Counted from the stretch's first letter, positions 13,268 through 24,456 are shown. The stretch is DNA of 64,000 bases from Moniliella sp. 'wahieum' (GCA_003971905.1 RSEE01000004.1:124001-188000), one strand, 5' to 3'. Made by a program: numbers and translations. The notes: generated by a model not told the origin, from the sequence alone.

Positions 13268-15903
13268 CTACAACGTGGGCGCAATGACCCCGAACACATC
13301 CATCGAAGGGCCTGTGTGGACTTCCTTCTTGGAGCGGCGTTTTTTGACGATCAGCTGCGCTCATCCTCTCGTGGCGCTTCTTGAGTCGCTGCGAAACGTC
13401 CTTGGCATACTTCTTGGCTGGCCCATTGGTGAAGCGAGTGATCATGTGCATCGCATCACCACGGGTGATTTGGTCAAGGCCCAAGTTGTGAGCGCCCTCG
13501 GGGGTCAGGCCGAGCCGCTTGGTAATGAATTTGGCCTGACCGTCGGTCATGGGACTGGAACGCCAGGGCGCATCGCGAACATCATCTGCGGGCAACCCCT
13601 CCATGAGTCGAAGCAAAGGTGTCGCATGCGCGAATCGCCGCCTCCAACTCGTAATGCGCCACAATGCGCGTTGGTCGCATGGCGCGTCCTTTGGCCAGGC
13701 ACCGTGACTTGGCGAATAAACGTACCCAGCCAAGCTAAAAATAATCGGCACAGTCAGTAAAATCCAAAAAAGATCAATTTGACGTACCAGGTGGACGGTC
13801 AATGTTGGACATATGTCGACTACGCCGATTCCCGTTTTGCTTCTCCTCTTCCTCTCCATTTTCGACTTCTTCTTCCGCCCAATTCATCGGGAATAGCGTC
13901 TGCACTTGCCTCCAATCGAATCCGTCCAACCGATGGGAGGTTGAGAACGTATGTGTCGTTGCCACAATCGGTCCAAGCAAGTCGCGAGGCGCGTAATAAG
14001 GGGCTGTGGTGCTCTTCTTTCAAATCAATCGCTTCCTGCAGCGATGCGACCGAATCATAGTCAGTCATCGTCATCTTCTTGGGCACTTCAACGACAAAAT
14101 CGGGCTGCTCAGGTTCCACCGTCTCAGATGAAGAAACGCAGGCAATGCTTCCTCTTTGCGTTGTCTCTGGGCATCCCTGCGTGCCATCAGCTCTTCCAAA
14201 CTGGCTTGATCCATCTCATCTTCTGGATTCAGACCGAAAAGTGTCGGAGCACATACCGCCCCTCTGGCCCCCTCAGCGGCTGAAACGTAGTCCAGCACCA
14301 ACAATCCACCTTCCCCGTTTCCGGCGACTGGCGCGTGCCGCGTCCAATCATTTGCTGGTACCGTCCTTGACTGCGGGTGGGGCGCGCAATCAACACACAA
14401 TCAACGGGTGGAATGTCCGTTCCCTCGGTAAACACACCACAATTGACCAAAACAGGGAACTCGCCAGCACGAAAGCGCTGCAAAAATCGGCCCTTTCTGC
14501 CGACCGGGTCATACCATCCACGCCAAACGCAGGGACACCAGCCTGACGAAAAGCGTCCACCACGTGAGCGACATGAGAACGGGTGGCACAAAAGACCAGC
14601 GTGCTCCTGCGACGGTAGCGTCCACTTGTGTCTCCCTCCACCCGCTCAGGTAAGTTCCAACACCGATAAAGCCATCTTGACCAGAAGTTTATTGAGCTCA
14701 AAGCTGTTGAGTACTTGGTCCATACTGTTGATGGTAAAGTCGCCCTGGCCGTCCTGGGTATCAGGTCGATTGGCCTTGGAGATACGCAAAGCACTGAGGT
14801 CGAGGTGCCCCCGAATCATAGTGAAGCGTAAAGGTGCAAGGTGCCCCAAGCTCATCAAGTCGATCATCCGTTGTGGTATACAATTTTTTCAAACACCAAC
14901 CCCAATGCCAGGCCATCGCTTCGAGTCAAAGTGGCGGAAAACCCAATGAGGGGGGTATTGTACTCCACACGAGGAAGAGGGGTATTGTACCCCTCACGAG
15001 GCATGGGGGCGCGGATGGACGTGGTTGTGGAGTCCGTCTGGTTGCGGTTCCGCAACGCAGGGTGAAAGTACTCAAGGACCTGTCTCCATGTCTCGGCGCA
15101 GGCATGATGGGCTTCATCGATCACTACCGCCTTGAAACCAGCAGGGTCAAACTTGCTCAGTCGAGCCCCATCCCTGGCTGCCAGGGTGGCGACAGTGGCG
15201 ACCGTCACGTCAGCCATGCCTGTAGACTCATTCCTTCCTTGCTCCACCTCCACCGTAAGGTCCGGATGGGACGCGATACGGACATGGCTGTCTGCTTGGC
15301 AATTTCAACGGAAGGAACGAGAATCATGACTTGTCCTCCCCTCAGGTATTCCCGCCCAGTCCAGGTGGTATCATCATTGTTGGTACGGGAGGGGATCTGT
15401 TTTAGCAGAGTCGAACTGGAGTCGGCAGTCAGCACCATGGTTCCAACATAAACGGAATTGCGTACAAAATGACCGTCTTTCCACTTCCAGTGGGAGCACT
15501 GACAGCTATCCTGGTCAAGCCATCGGCCAAAGCACCGACACAGGCATCGATGCACTCCGATTGGTACAGGCGCAGCTCAACGAGCGAGGGAGGAGCCTGC
15601 TGCAGGGAGAGGCAATATGTTCTTGAGCATTGTCTGACCGTTGTTTCTCTAACCACCAGCGGTTGTCGGGTTTGCGTGGCCGACCCCTCTTTTTAGGAGA
15701 CGTCTCAGGTACCAGTTGATCCTCTGAGGGCTCCAATGGAAGCTGGACTTTGCGTGGCCGACCCTCTTCTTGGGAGACGTCTCAGACAAGAGACAGTAGC
15801 TGTGCTCAACACACGTCGGGGAAGCAGCTCTGACTGCGATATCCATGCTGACGAAAGAATTGAGGGGATGCGAAGACGCGATATGCTCCGCGGAGCCAGC
15901 CAT
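13268..15903 (-). CDS. IRC3: IRC3-type DEAH-box helicase, probably mitochondrial
   Basis: Superfamily 2 helicase of the Irc3 family, which unwinds branched DNA in mitochondria. Motif I (APTGSGKT) lies at about 15475-15500, motif II (VIDEAHH) near 15104-15121, motif III (GFSAT) near 14935, [17 protein letters not shown] near 14575, [19 protein letters not shown] near 14400, and motif VI (QMIGRGTRQ) near 14330-14355. The C-terminal [30 protein letters not shown] region near 13430-13560 is typical of fungal Irc3. Restoring one base at the T6 run 13340-13345 gives a clean end with TAG at 13268-13270. The start is uncertain: ATG at 15903 is the first usable one, and another frame there reads Arg/Ser-rich like a presequence. 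Between start and motif I are two AT-hook repeats. Several frame breaks. Confidence 0.88.
14952..15005 (-). repeat. 27-bp in-frame tandem duplication inside the helicase
   Basis: GGTATTGTAC occurs twice with a 27-base period. It encodes two nine-residue units (EGYNTPL / VEYNTPL) between helicase motifs II and III. Confidence 0.7.
15669..15774 (-). repeat. Two tandem AT-hook-encoding repeats (78-bp period)
   Basis: The segment coding [12 protein letters not shown] is present twice, with TTTGCGTGGCCGACC (plus strand) at 15671 and 15749. The copy at 15669-15695 reads cleanly as KKRGRPRK. The other has CCC at 15762-15764 where the sister copy has CCCC; one extra base gives the same KKRGRPRK. Confidence 0.8.
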
Positions 15904-16221
15904 CGCACGGCAACGGCGGCGAAATGTACTTTGGTGGTGGTGGCGGGAAAGGAGTGCTTGCAGCTATTATCGCCGTCCTTGAAATTACGACGAGTATCCG
16001 CAGTCGGTGCAACGCCTTCACGCGTTCACTACAGGATTTGGACAGTTGCTATTTCTGCACTCAGCCTCTCAGGTTCCTCAGGCCGCCACATTCCCACCTA
16101 TACGCTGAAGGTGGGCTCACAGCCTTGTTTTTACACAACATCATATTGGCTTGATGTCAAAATTGGGAAATATTTTGATGGAAAAAGAGTGTATGAGTAT
16201 GTAGTAGTACATGCCAGTTGA
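15904..16221. other. Short intergenic region, IRC3 5' side and RPF2 3' side
   Basis: May still contain the true N-terminus of the helicase if the start lies further upstream. Otherwise no gene seen. Confidence 0.4.
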
Positions 16222-17571
16222 TCACGACCGCCTGGGCTTTTTAGCGGGTGCTGGCTCGTCTTCGCCGCCGGATTCCTCGTCTTCGTCGTCCTCCTCGTCT
16301 GCGCTTCCGGCGCGACGAGAAGTGACGTCCTCCATGACGAGCTCTTCCTCGTCGTCGTCGTCGTCGTCGAAGTACTCGTCCTCCGACTCGGGAACTGGAA
16401 CATTGGCCTTGAGACCCTTCATCTTCCGCGTCTGCAGCTTGGTCAAGTCCTGGCGGCCCAAGTGGACCTGACCCACAATATCGCCCATATCGTCCACATC
16501 CACATTCTTCCGGTCCCCCTTGCCCAAGGTCGACTTCTCTCCCTGAGTCTTGGGGCGCTTGAGCGCCTGGGCAAGCTGATCCAGCGCTGCCGGCGCCGCC
16601 GACGAATCACGAAATCAAAGCTCGGCCCGCACTCGACAAGCTCGACCCGAGGCTTGCGCTCCCCACTCGCACGCAGGTCAATTGCATAAGTCCGGAAGTG
16701 GATCACAGAGCCCTCGGCAGAACGGTCCACAACGTTGTGCGCTTGTTGGGCGCCGGAATCAGCGCGTGCGACCCCGGCAGCATAGAGAGCACTGAGGGTG
16801 TCCTCGCGGCCCAGGGCTGCCGCATCGGTGGCCGCTTTGCTCGAAGCATTAGCAGACATTGGCCCGGCTGTGACGGAAATGATGTGTTGCAGACCCGAGA
16901 GTGCAATCTGGTGCTCCCCCAACTTGATCCCTTGTCCCCGCGGAAGCTCCTCGCCGCGATAAAAGTCCATGAGAAGCGACTTGAGGTGCTGGTGAACGGG
17001 ATACTCGCTGTTGGCATATGCGCTGGCCAGTTCCATTGGCGATGCCGTGGCGGGATCCAGCGACTCGTCCAGTGCGAACTGGGGACCCGAGAAGTGGAAC
17101 AGAGGCCGGTTTCCCAATTGGGGCTTAATGGACTGTGGACCAGGTCAGTATGATAACTCAATAGCAAGGGAAGGGAAATGAACGTACGCCCTTGAAGTTG
17201 CTCATGGGGAATGCTTCAAGGATGCCCATCTCGAGCATGTCGAGACTTGTCCGTTAAACATGCGGACCCAGACCAAGTTGTCCTTGCGCTTCTTCTGGTT
17301 GGACCCCACGACAAATAGCGACGCGTCGTTCTTGGCCGAGAAGAATTCAAGGCTGGAAGGGTCGTCAAAGGGGTGATGTCGTTCTTCTTGTTGAACATAA
17401 TAACATCGGGCTTTTTGAGGGCCGCCAACTCGCGCATCGCCACATTCACCTTTTCGCCCGTCCGCAGCCCATGGACAAGATCGCCGTCTTGGCGTTCTCC
17501 ACCTCCTTGGCGTCGCGTTTCTCAAGCGCACGTTTGGAACGTGCATTGCGCGGCTTGCGGGTGACCAGCAT
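16222..17571 (-). CDS. RPF2: Ribosome production factor 2 (Brix domain)
   Basis: Nucleolar factor that, with Rrs1, brings the 5S RNP into pre-60S ribosomes. ATG at 17571 starts MLVTRKPRNARSKRALEKRD; then ELAALKKPDVIMFNKKNDI, the Brix segment SSLEFFSAKNDASLFVVGSN and KKRKDNLVWVRMFNGQV. After an intron at 17133-17187 (GTACGT...CACAG) come SIKPQLGNRPLFHFSGPQF, LKSLLMDFYRGEELPRG, LSGLQHIISVTAG and RKPRVELVECGPSFDFVIRR. The tail is very acidic (Asp/Glu runs near 16300-16390) and ends basic with a stop at 16222-16224. Frame breaks lie near 16600, 16690, 17235, 17340 and 17450. Family call very secure. Confidence 0.93.
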
Positions 17572-17880
17572 GATGCTTCGTTGTCGGTTGCAGTGGTGGC
17601 TCGCCTCTGGGGTCCTCCCTTTTTTCTGGTAGGGAATGGGGCAAATTTTTTCAACTCCGCCGAGGCGGAACGAGGAGAAACGGGCCAAGCTGTAAGGGTT
17701 TGGTTGGACGTTTCAGGTATGACATGTGATGTGATATGCGATGTGATATGCGACGGCTGAGCGCTAGCCCCGAAGGACGTGTGCTCCCCAGCGGAATTGC
17801 TGGACAAAATGTCGGGCGGATTGGGAGCGAGCTCGTCTACTGGAGGGAAGCGACTTGTGTTGCTGGGTCTCCCCACCAGT
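17572..17880. promoter_or_regulatory. Divergent promoter region, RPF2 / RRM protein
   Basis: About 300 bases separate the head-to-head starts of RPF2 and the RRM gene, so both promoters must lie here. A TGTGATRTGCGATGTGATATGCGATG iteration is at about 17724-17755. Confidence 0.5.
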
Positions 17881-19501
17881 ATGCCCTTCCCTGCGCAGGC
17901 AGCCGCCTTGCCAGTGCAACTGGCCCTTGCGGCCACGAAGCACCCATTATTTCTACCAAGACCCTCCTTTCACGCTATTCCCTGCCCCCTGGTCCTCGCC
18001 TCGCTTCCTCCACACATCCCCTCCACTCGCCTTCCAAGAACGGGAGGATCCCGATGCCACTGCCGATGCCGATTCCGAGCCCAAGACGACGCGTTCGGGG
18101 ACGTGGAAGAGCACGCCGAGGGTGCTCATTCCAATGTCAACAACCTCCAAGAACCGATTCCCACCCACTCGTCCAAGTTGCTGACGGATAATTCACCTTC
18201 CGAAGGGGAGCCTGATACTTCTGGGTCCCGTGCGCCCCCTCCCCTGCGGATGTCAACACCAATCCCTCGGAAAAGAGGTTGCAGTTCGTTCACCTGCACG
18301 GCCGCTATTCCGGAGCATCGGACGAGGTCAAGAACAGGCTTCTTCTCGTTCCTCCTCTTCCGATCTCGCCCATGCAATCCAAGTTGATTGAGGCAAGAAG
18401 GCGCTGCCAGAGGTCCAGACAACTTCCATTTACATTTCGGGATTTTCGCTTGACAAGGTTGATTCTATTATCAGCATGGTCTCCAAGAACGCTGTCCATG
18501 TGAGGGCGAAGAAGGTAACAAGGTCGACCGTCGCCTGGTCATTGCTCGTTTCGCCACCACCGAGGAGGCCAGAGCGGAGGCCATCCGTTTTGACCGGCTC
18601 AAATTCATGACATATCCTCAAGTCTGATTTCTTCTATGAACATACCAGTGCCAGCCCTTCAACCTTGTTACGGATCGTCAACATCCCGGATCATGTCACG
18701 CTTCACAACACAAGGAACCTCTTTCGGGGCCGCGATCCTAAAGAGGATACGGATGCCATTGGCCTGCCTTACGCAACAGTCTTGTCGGGAAGTGACGGCA
18801 GCCACAGTAACATGGCCCTGCTCTTCCATACGCCTGGAACGGAAGATTCTGTCAGGTCTACTGCCGATTCCAACTCCAGAATAAAGGTCGCTGGGCACCC
18901 AGTCAGTGTCAGCACACGGTACCCTAGTGCTCGTGATACCTCATTCTATACCCGCCCCAGTCTTGCACCCCTGATCAGAGTACTCAATTTACCGCGAGGT
19001 ACAACCTCTCAAGACCTGGTCGAACTGTTTGGTGTCCTTGTACCGGTCCGGGCTGCGTTCGTTTCGTCATACAGCCCCCGATTTGGGCTGGTGGAGCTGC
19101 CGACAGAGAGTACGCTGAAAAGGCACTGGCGTTTGACAACTACCGTTATGGTGGACAATTCATCAATGTTTACATGGTGGAGATGGACAGCCGTCTGATG
19201 ATTAAGACGGAGGCAATGCGGAGTGGCGCGCTGCCCTTCGCTCCGTCCGACAAACTGGATGAATACCCGCAGAGGCTGTTGAAGGCGGCTATCAAGGAGC
19301 GTCGCCACATCCCCACTTACGGTGTGCCGAATAATGGGCCGTGCCTCTTGACGAGGAAAAATCGTCCCAGAGGATGTGGTCTTCACGCCGCCCCGCCACA
19401 GGAAAAAGCGCCCTCACGAGGTTGATTGGGACAAGTTTGTCCTCAAGTCCGAGCCAACCGAGCGAGATCGACGACACCTTGCGACCCAGTTCCCCATATG
19501 A
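17881..19501 (+). CDS. RRM RNA-binding protein with mitochondrial-presequence-like N-terminus
   Basis: ATG at 17881 (MPFPAQAAALPVQLAL) leads, after a frame change, into an Arg/Ser/Phe-rich stretch ending SSPRFLHTSPPLAF, a common form of fungal mitochondrial presequence. A first RRM-like fold reads IYISGFSLDKVDSIISMV.. near 18430-18560. A second is clear near 18960-19170: RNP2-like LIRVLNLPRG, RNP1-like RFGLVELPTE, then KALAFDNYRYGGQFINVYM. The C-terminus (YPQRLLKAAIKERRHIPTYG..., DWDKFVLKSEPTERDRRHLA) ends with TGA at 19499. Probably binds RNA in mitochondria; no specific target can be named. The alternative ATG at 17809 is possible. Several frame breaks. Confidence 0.7.
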
Positions 19502-19944
19502 CCATCTCCGATCTCCTTGTCTGCCGAGAAGCACAACTCTTCCGGTTTCATCATCCTTCATGCATCATTTCTGCCTCGCCTTGTGGCCTTCTTGTTGTTT
19601 TTTTCCATGGCTGTTATATTATAGACTTCTCTCACGAGAGCTGCCCTCTTTACAGGAGCAAGTGACGGCCATCAGACCTTATCAGGGAATCTGGAATGGG
19701 CGCAATGGATAGGATTTATGCCCGATGTACAATGAAACGGCTATAATAGAGTAGTATTGGGTTAAGAGCTCATACCCTGATTGGTACACCGTGTCGAAAC
19801 CTATATACATCCGTCGCCAGGTTTGCAAAGGCCAGTTCACACCTCTGTGGAGACACAGTAACATATGGATGGAAAAGATGGAAAAGGAGTTCATGGATAT
19901 TGAATACAATCAACAACAAGTACAGATACCACTCAAGTGCGTTC
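19502..19944. other. Convergent 3' region between RRM and bHLH genes
   Basis: AT-richer than the flanking genes; no gene recognised. Confidence 0.5.
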
Positions 19945-21869
19945 CTATCGCCCATGTTGGCCAGCTTCATTTACTTGAACCCGCAACCGTGTGGGGTTCG
20001 GTAGGTTAGCAAGATGAGCGAGAAGGTGAAGTCGGTTCGGCTGGACGGGTGGCCGGGGTCGAGGAATCAGGTGCAAGTGCGGTTGGGGTCCTGACGGACG
20101 CAACAGAACAGGAGGAACGGAAATTGCCCCGCCCGACGGTGGGGAGGCAGGGAGGTAAGGGTGAGGTGGATGCGGCCGGGCCCCTTGGGGGGGCAGAGCC
20201 TCAAAGGATGAACCGGCCAGGATCGCCGGCACCTCGCCTGACTCCTCCGAATTGGATGCCGTGGGAGCGGGGCGGGGAAGGATGTGCATATAGTAGTGTG
20301 ATGGTGATGATGTTATGGTGGTGGTGGGAGTTTTCAGAGGAAGTACACAGGCTCCCTTGTCCGCTTCCCATTTCCCCAACGTTGAGGGTTTCGTGCCGCG
20401 GCGAGAGGAGCGAGGGCGCTTGCACATCTTTTTTCCCTCTGTGTCCGATTCCAGTGGATGCTTAAGGCTCGACGGTGCTGAACTGCGCTGGGGCCGAACA
20501 CTGCAGTTCAATCCCAAGGGAGAAGGCGTGCTCAGGTTTGTGCTCGCTTCCGTATCGGACGGCGTATCAGGAGAGAACTGAACGATCCTCTTCTTCGTCT
20601 TCAAATGCTAACGAGCTGGTAGAGGAGCACGGGGACGGTGGCGTGGGTCGTCGAGCACAGGAGCCATGCAGGATCGGAACCGTCGTAGAAACCGTCATGC
20701 CGAATCCACCTCTTCTTTCTCCTGGGGGGCGGGTGTAGTGGGATTCGCTTCATCCGGGGAAGTGGGGTGCAGGGGTGGGGAGAAGGGTTCTTCGCAGAAT
20801 CCTCCCGCACCACCGTCGTTTGCTGGGACGGTGAGGCGTCATCAGCTACCGTCGACCTATCACTCATACTTGTGATGGACACGAAGGAAGAACGTGGAGA
20901 GAGGTTCCATCGCTCTCCTGTTTCCGTGAAAATTGGGGGGGTGGGAATGGGGTTGTCAGAGCCCCAAAAGCGCTGGGCGCGGCGCGGTGGGTGGGGCAGC
21001 AAACAGGAATGACTCTGGGCAAATGGGGAATTTGAGTCGGACGACTGCTGGTAGGACACGGACCGATTCCACCCTCTTTCCTCATCTCAGACACATCTTC
21101 CTCATCGGTAGAGCTTATGCTGAACCGAGATCGTGTGGCATGAGCCGATGGGGATGAAGCGAATCGGTGCGGCGGTGTGGAGAAGCCCGCACGGTTGCAT
21201 CCTCCCCAGCCGTTAAATCTTCCCCTAGGGCATGGGCAAAGGCAAAGTGCTTGGCTTTAGCCGCCTGATCGACCTCAGAACCTGAGAGGAGGTGGCGGAA
21301 GGACGATCGGGATGTGAAAGAGTTGGCGGGCCAGGGACAGCCGATGCTCCCGCTCCGAGGGAGGGGGTATTGATGGAATAGGCGCGTTGGTACTCAGCCA
21401 GTTGTTGTTGCAGTTGGCAGACATAGTCTGTACGCGAACAGGCATCGGTTAGCATAGATCGAAGGAGAGGAGATAAGCAGAGAACGCACCGTATGTGTGG
21501 GAGATGATGCAGAGTTTTTCGAGCACCATATCGCTCTCGATGCGACTCGTCATTTCGGCCATGGTCCTCGCCGAGCTGATCGCTGTCCTCCGCGTTGCTT
21601 GTTGGCGGAGGCAGAGGCGGAGGCGGAGGCGGGTTGGGCTTGGGCGCGGGCGCGACGCTGGGCAGTGCGACGACGGGCAGGAGGAAGGGGTTTGGCCCGG
21701 AGCACATCGAGCGCCTCGGCATAGCAGGCTGGCACGAGGGTCTGGAGGCGGGTGAGACGCTCGTTGATCTTTTCGCGGCGGCGGCGCTCGATGAGCGAGT
21801 GGTCGTCTTGCGCTTCAGCACGCGGGACTTGCGCGGCGGCGGGGGGGCGGACGGGGCGGGCGTGGGCAT
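19945..21869 (-). CDS. bHLH transcription factor with a long loop
   Basis: ATG at 21869 starts MPTPAPSAPPPPRKSRVLKR. The basic region plus helix 1 (HSLIERRRREKINERLTRLQ, then TLVPAC) carries the H/E/R residues that read E-boxes. A loop of about 55-60 Ala/Arg/Gln-rich residues precedes helix 2 (RIESDMVLEKLCIISHTYDY), which runs into VCQLQQQLAEYQRAYSI. Intron 21428-21489 (GTGCGT...TACAG) sits inside helix 2 and splits the Asp codon. The remainder is Ser/Pro-rich and disordered (FVSITSMSDRSTVADDASPS; RIVQFSPDTPSDTEAS). The 3' end is the last stop of the continuing low-complexity frames and may be off. Nuclear regulator; target genes unknown. Multiple frame breaks. Confidence 0.78.
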
Positions 21870-22346
21870 GGGTGGAGGGGCGTGGCGGGGTGGGGTGGTG
21901 CCGGGGGGCGGTGGGGCATGGCGGGGTTAATACGTGCTGCGCTGGCCATGGGGGCGGGGGGGGCAGACGAGCGGGGGCGGCGAGGACAGTAGCGGTGGCC
22001 GCCGTCCTGTGCTGCTCCGCGCCCGCCCGCACAGGGCGGCTGTGGCGGCGGATGAACGTTTCAGTCCCCGCGTCCACCCTTCCGGCTGAGGCTGGGTCTC
22101 AGCGACTCCGTACTCACTGGTGGCCCGACAGGTAGCCGCCTGTCGCTTCGCTGTCTGGCTCTGTCTGGGGCAACCGATCGGTTACAACCCGCGCGTCCCC
22201 CGCCGATCGCTGGTGTGTCGCGACACCCCCCCGGTACCGCCTGCGATGCTACCCATACATCTCGTCCATCCGCACGCGTGTTTGCTGCTCACACTTCATG
22301 TACCCCCCCGCAGACGACACACCTCCCAGGGCCGCACGGGTGCCTT
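21870..22346. other. bHLH 5' flank and 3' flank of the next reverse-strand gene
   Basis: No separate gene. The frame upstream of 21869 is also open and Pro/Ala-rich, so a longer bHLH N-terminus is possible. It contains long G-runs (e.g. 21954-21962). Confidence 0.4.
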
Positions 22347-23324
22347 CTACGCGTCCGGGATGATTCTTGGTGCCAGCTTGCGGTTGTACTTCTCCAGTTC
22401 GACCGACTTTTGGTAGATTTTCCGCACCAGATTCTCTCCCGTTCGTTCAGCCTGCCATGCACACGTCATCCGCCATCGGTCAGTAACCCCGCTCCCACGC
22501 TCCCAGCAGCCACCCAACCCCCAAACGACCAGGACGCACTCTTGCTCCATCGAGTACATTGCCCGCAGCCGCTGGTCGTCCGGCATGCTCAGCAGCCGCG
22601 CGCGCAGCTCCGTTTCCTTGCGTTCTCTCCGCTCCTGCTCCTCCCGCCGCTGCACCTCTCCTCGGCCTCGAGCACAGCCAGGCGCCGAGCCACCTCCTCC
22701 TCGTCCAACTGCGCATTGTTGTCAAATCCAAGCTGCTCGAACAGCTCTGCTCATGCGCCTCCTTGGCTTGCGGTACTTGCGCTGTGTCATCTCGTTGTAC
22801 CAGCGCGACGCGAGCAGCAGTGACCCAGCAACATGAGCGCCCCATCACGCTCAGCAGCACAGCACACCCACTCACATACCGTAGTCCCAGCGGGGAAAAG
22901 TAGCGGTACGGCTCTCGCTGCACGCGCGCCCGTTGGAAGAGTTGTACAACACGACGCTGGTCCAAATCCCATCTTCTCTTTTTTGCATCTGCTTGAGATA
23001 GCTCCACGATAGTCCTTCTTGAAACTTGCGATCAAACTCGCTCGGTGCGTCTTTCGAACTCAGCGACTTTTGCGCCTGGCGGGCCCGCGCAGCCATCGCC
23101 TTGCCAGCGCCGGCATAGCCTGGAGGGGGGCGTCGTGGCACGCCAGCCTGGGACGAAGGGGGGCGCGGCGCGTCGCAAGCGCGGGCGCAAGTGCTGAACT
23201 TGCGTTGGGCCAGATCCGATCGGGAACCGGGCGAGAGACGGGCGCGCGGCTCCCAGCCCAGCTTGACGCAAGCCACGGGCAAACCAGCGCGACGAACAGC
23301 GCTGGATGACCGTACCGCCCCCAT
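22347..23324 (-). CDS. Putative mitochondrial single-pass membrane protein, unknown family
   Basis: ATG at 23324 opens an Arg/Ser/Ala-rich presequence-like N-terminus (MGAVRSSSAVRRAGLPVACV ... LAQRKFSTCARA). Then KSLSSKDAPSEFDRKFQEGL and SWSYLKQMQKREDG..., a hydrophobic segment near 22790-22850 (ALMLLGSLLLASRWYNE when one base is adjusted), a basic MTQRKYRKPRRRMSRAVRAAW, an acidic helix (QLDEEEVARRLAVLEA), and a C-terminus NLVRKIYQKSVELEKYNRKL..IIPDA with stop at 22347. A presequence, one membrane segment and a basic/acidic coiled tail suggest an inner-membrane assembly or translation factor, but I cannot name it. A possible short intron lies near 22870. Upstream limit uncertain. Confidence 0.5.
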
Positions 23325-23719
23325 CGCTCGTTGGACAACCCGGTTCGAGGCAAGAAGGGATCCGGTTGTTCGGACCAACCCCAGGCACCTTGCCAGGCGC
23401 GGCCACCGGGCCGTCATACCAGCAACCAAAACGCCCAATGGGGACAGTGACGAGCGCGCCACCGGACTCGTACCGGACGCTACAGCCGAGGCGGGTGTAA
23501 TCAGCTCGGGCCAACGCACGCCAAGGTGTGTCGGTACGGACCACTTGGGATGCCTGTGCTGGTGCAGAGGGCGTTTCCGTCTCGGTTGTCGAGGGAAGGG
23601 AAGATGCCATGCGGACGCCAATTTGCTGCCAATAAGGTGCTTGGTAGGGCACCAAACCTGGTGCCACTCCGTCGGGGAGGAGCGATGGCAAGTGGGGGGC
23701 ACTTGGCAAAGGAGGATGG
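23325..23719. other. Open coding-like stretch between GEP4 and the membrane-protein gene
   Basis: The reverse strand stays open (…LPDGVAPGLVPYQAPYWQQI…, …YESGGALVTVPIGRFGCWYD…) after one base is added at the G6 run 23694-23699. It could be a GEP4 C-terminal extension, the N-terminus of the next gene, or non-coding. No motif decides. Confidence 0.3.
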
Positions 23720-24456
23720 GGTCTCGCAATGCTTTGGCCCACATGTGGGCAGCGGCACGACGCAGCACCCGGCTAGAGAACCATCCTTGCCCAGGAACAA
23801 TTTCCAACCGGTTCAAGGCTCGGACCAGCGCGAGCTCTGTGTTGCGCATCAGGGTCGATCCCCTGCCTTCGCGCACCCACAATTGGCTGCCAAGGCGGCA
23901 AGTGCGCCGGGAGAGGGCGAGTCATGCTTGGCTCGCAGTTGCCCAGTACGCCAGCGAAGCAGGGTGTCGATGCGGTGGGCGAGGACCAGGTCGTGGTAGC
24001 TCGGTCGCCCAGGACAAGCACTTTTCCTTCGGCCCGAGTGACAGATTTGGTGGTGCCGAGAAAGTGAGAGGTGACCTGCCACGCACAGGCCCACCCGGGT
24101 TTTTTGGTGCGATGGTACAACACCGCCCCCCCCTGGAGTTCCGAAGAAAGGGCAGAGGCCTGCGTGCCCGCGCCATCTTCCGGCCAGGAGCCAGCCGAGT
24201 TGGACACAACCATCACATTGTGACGCCCAAATGTGCTGTAGGCCTCCTCGAGAGATTTCCGCGCGGCCGGGACGACAGACAATTGGTGCGGAAGCGTAAG
24301 CAGGTTGTCCTTGTCGAGCACAACGGCACGCACGCCAGCCGTATACAGCGCGCGCCAGTCCAGCCCGCGTATGTCGCCCACGACCACATCGGGCACCACC
24401 ACCCCGGGACGCACCGCGACGCTAAGGGCGGCCAGGATGCCCGGGACGTTGGGCAT
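23720..24456 (-). CDS. GEP4: Mitochondrial phosphatidylglycerophosphatase
   Basis: HAD-family phosphatase that makes phosphatidylglycerol for cardiolipin on the matrix side of the inner mitochondrial membrane. ATG at 24456 gives [20 protein letters not shown]. The catalytic motif is [10 protein letters not shown] (DxDN form, near 24300-24330), then [10 protein letters not shown] (motif II), and a KKPGW segment. [20 protein letters not shown] (motif IV) is restored if one G is added near 23990. The family is short (about 185-250 residues). After motif IV the frame moves again to [20 protein letters not shown], which I take as the C-terminus; the exact stop is not fixed. Confidence 0.85.
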
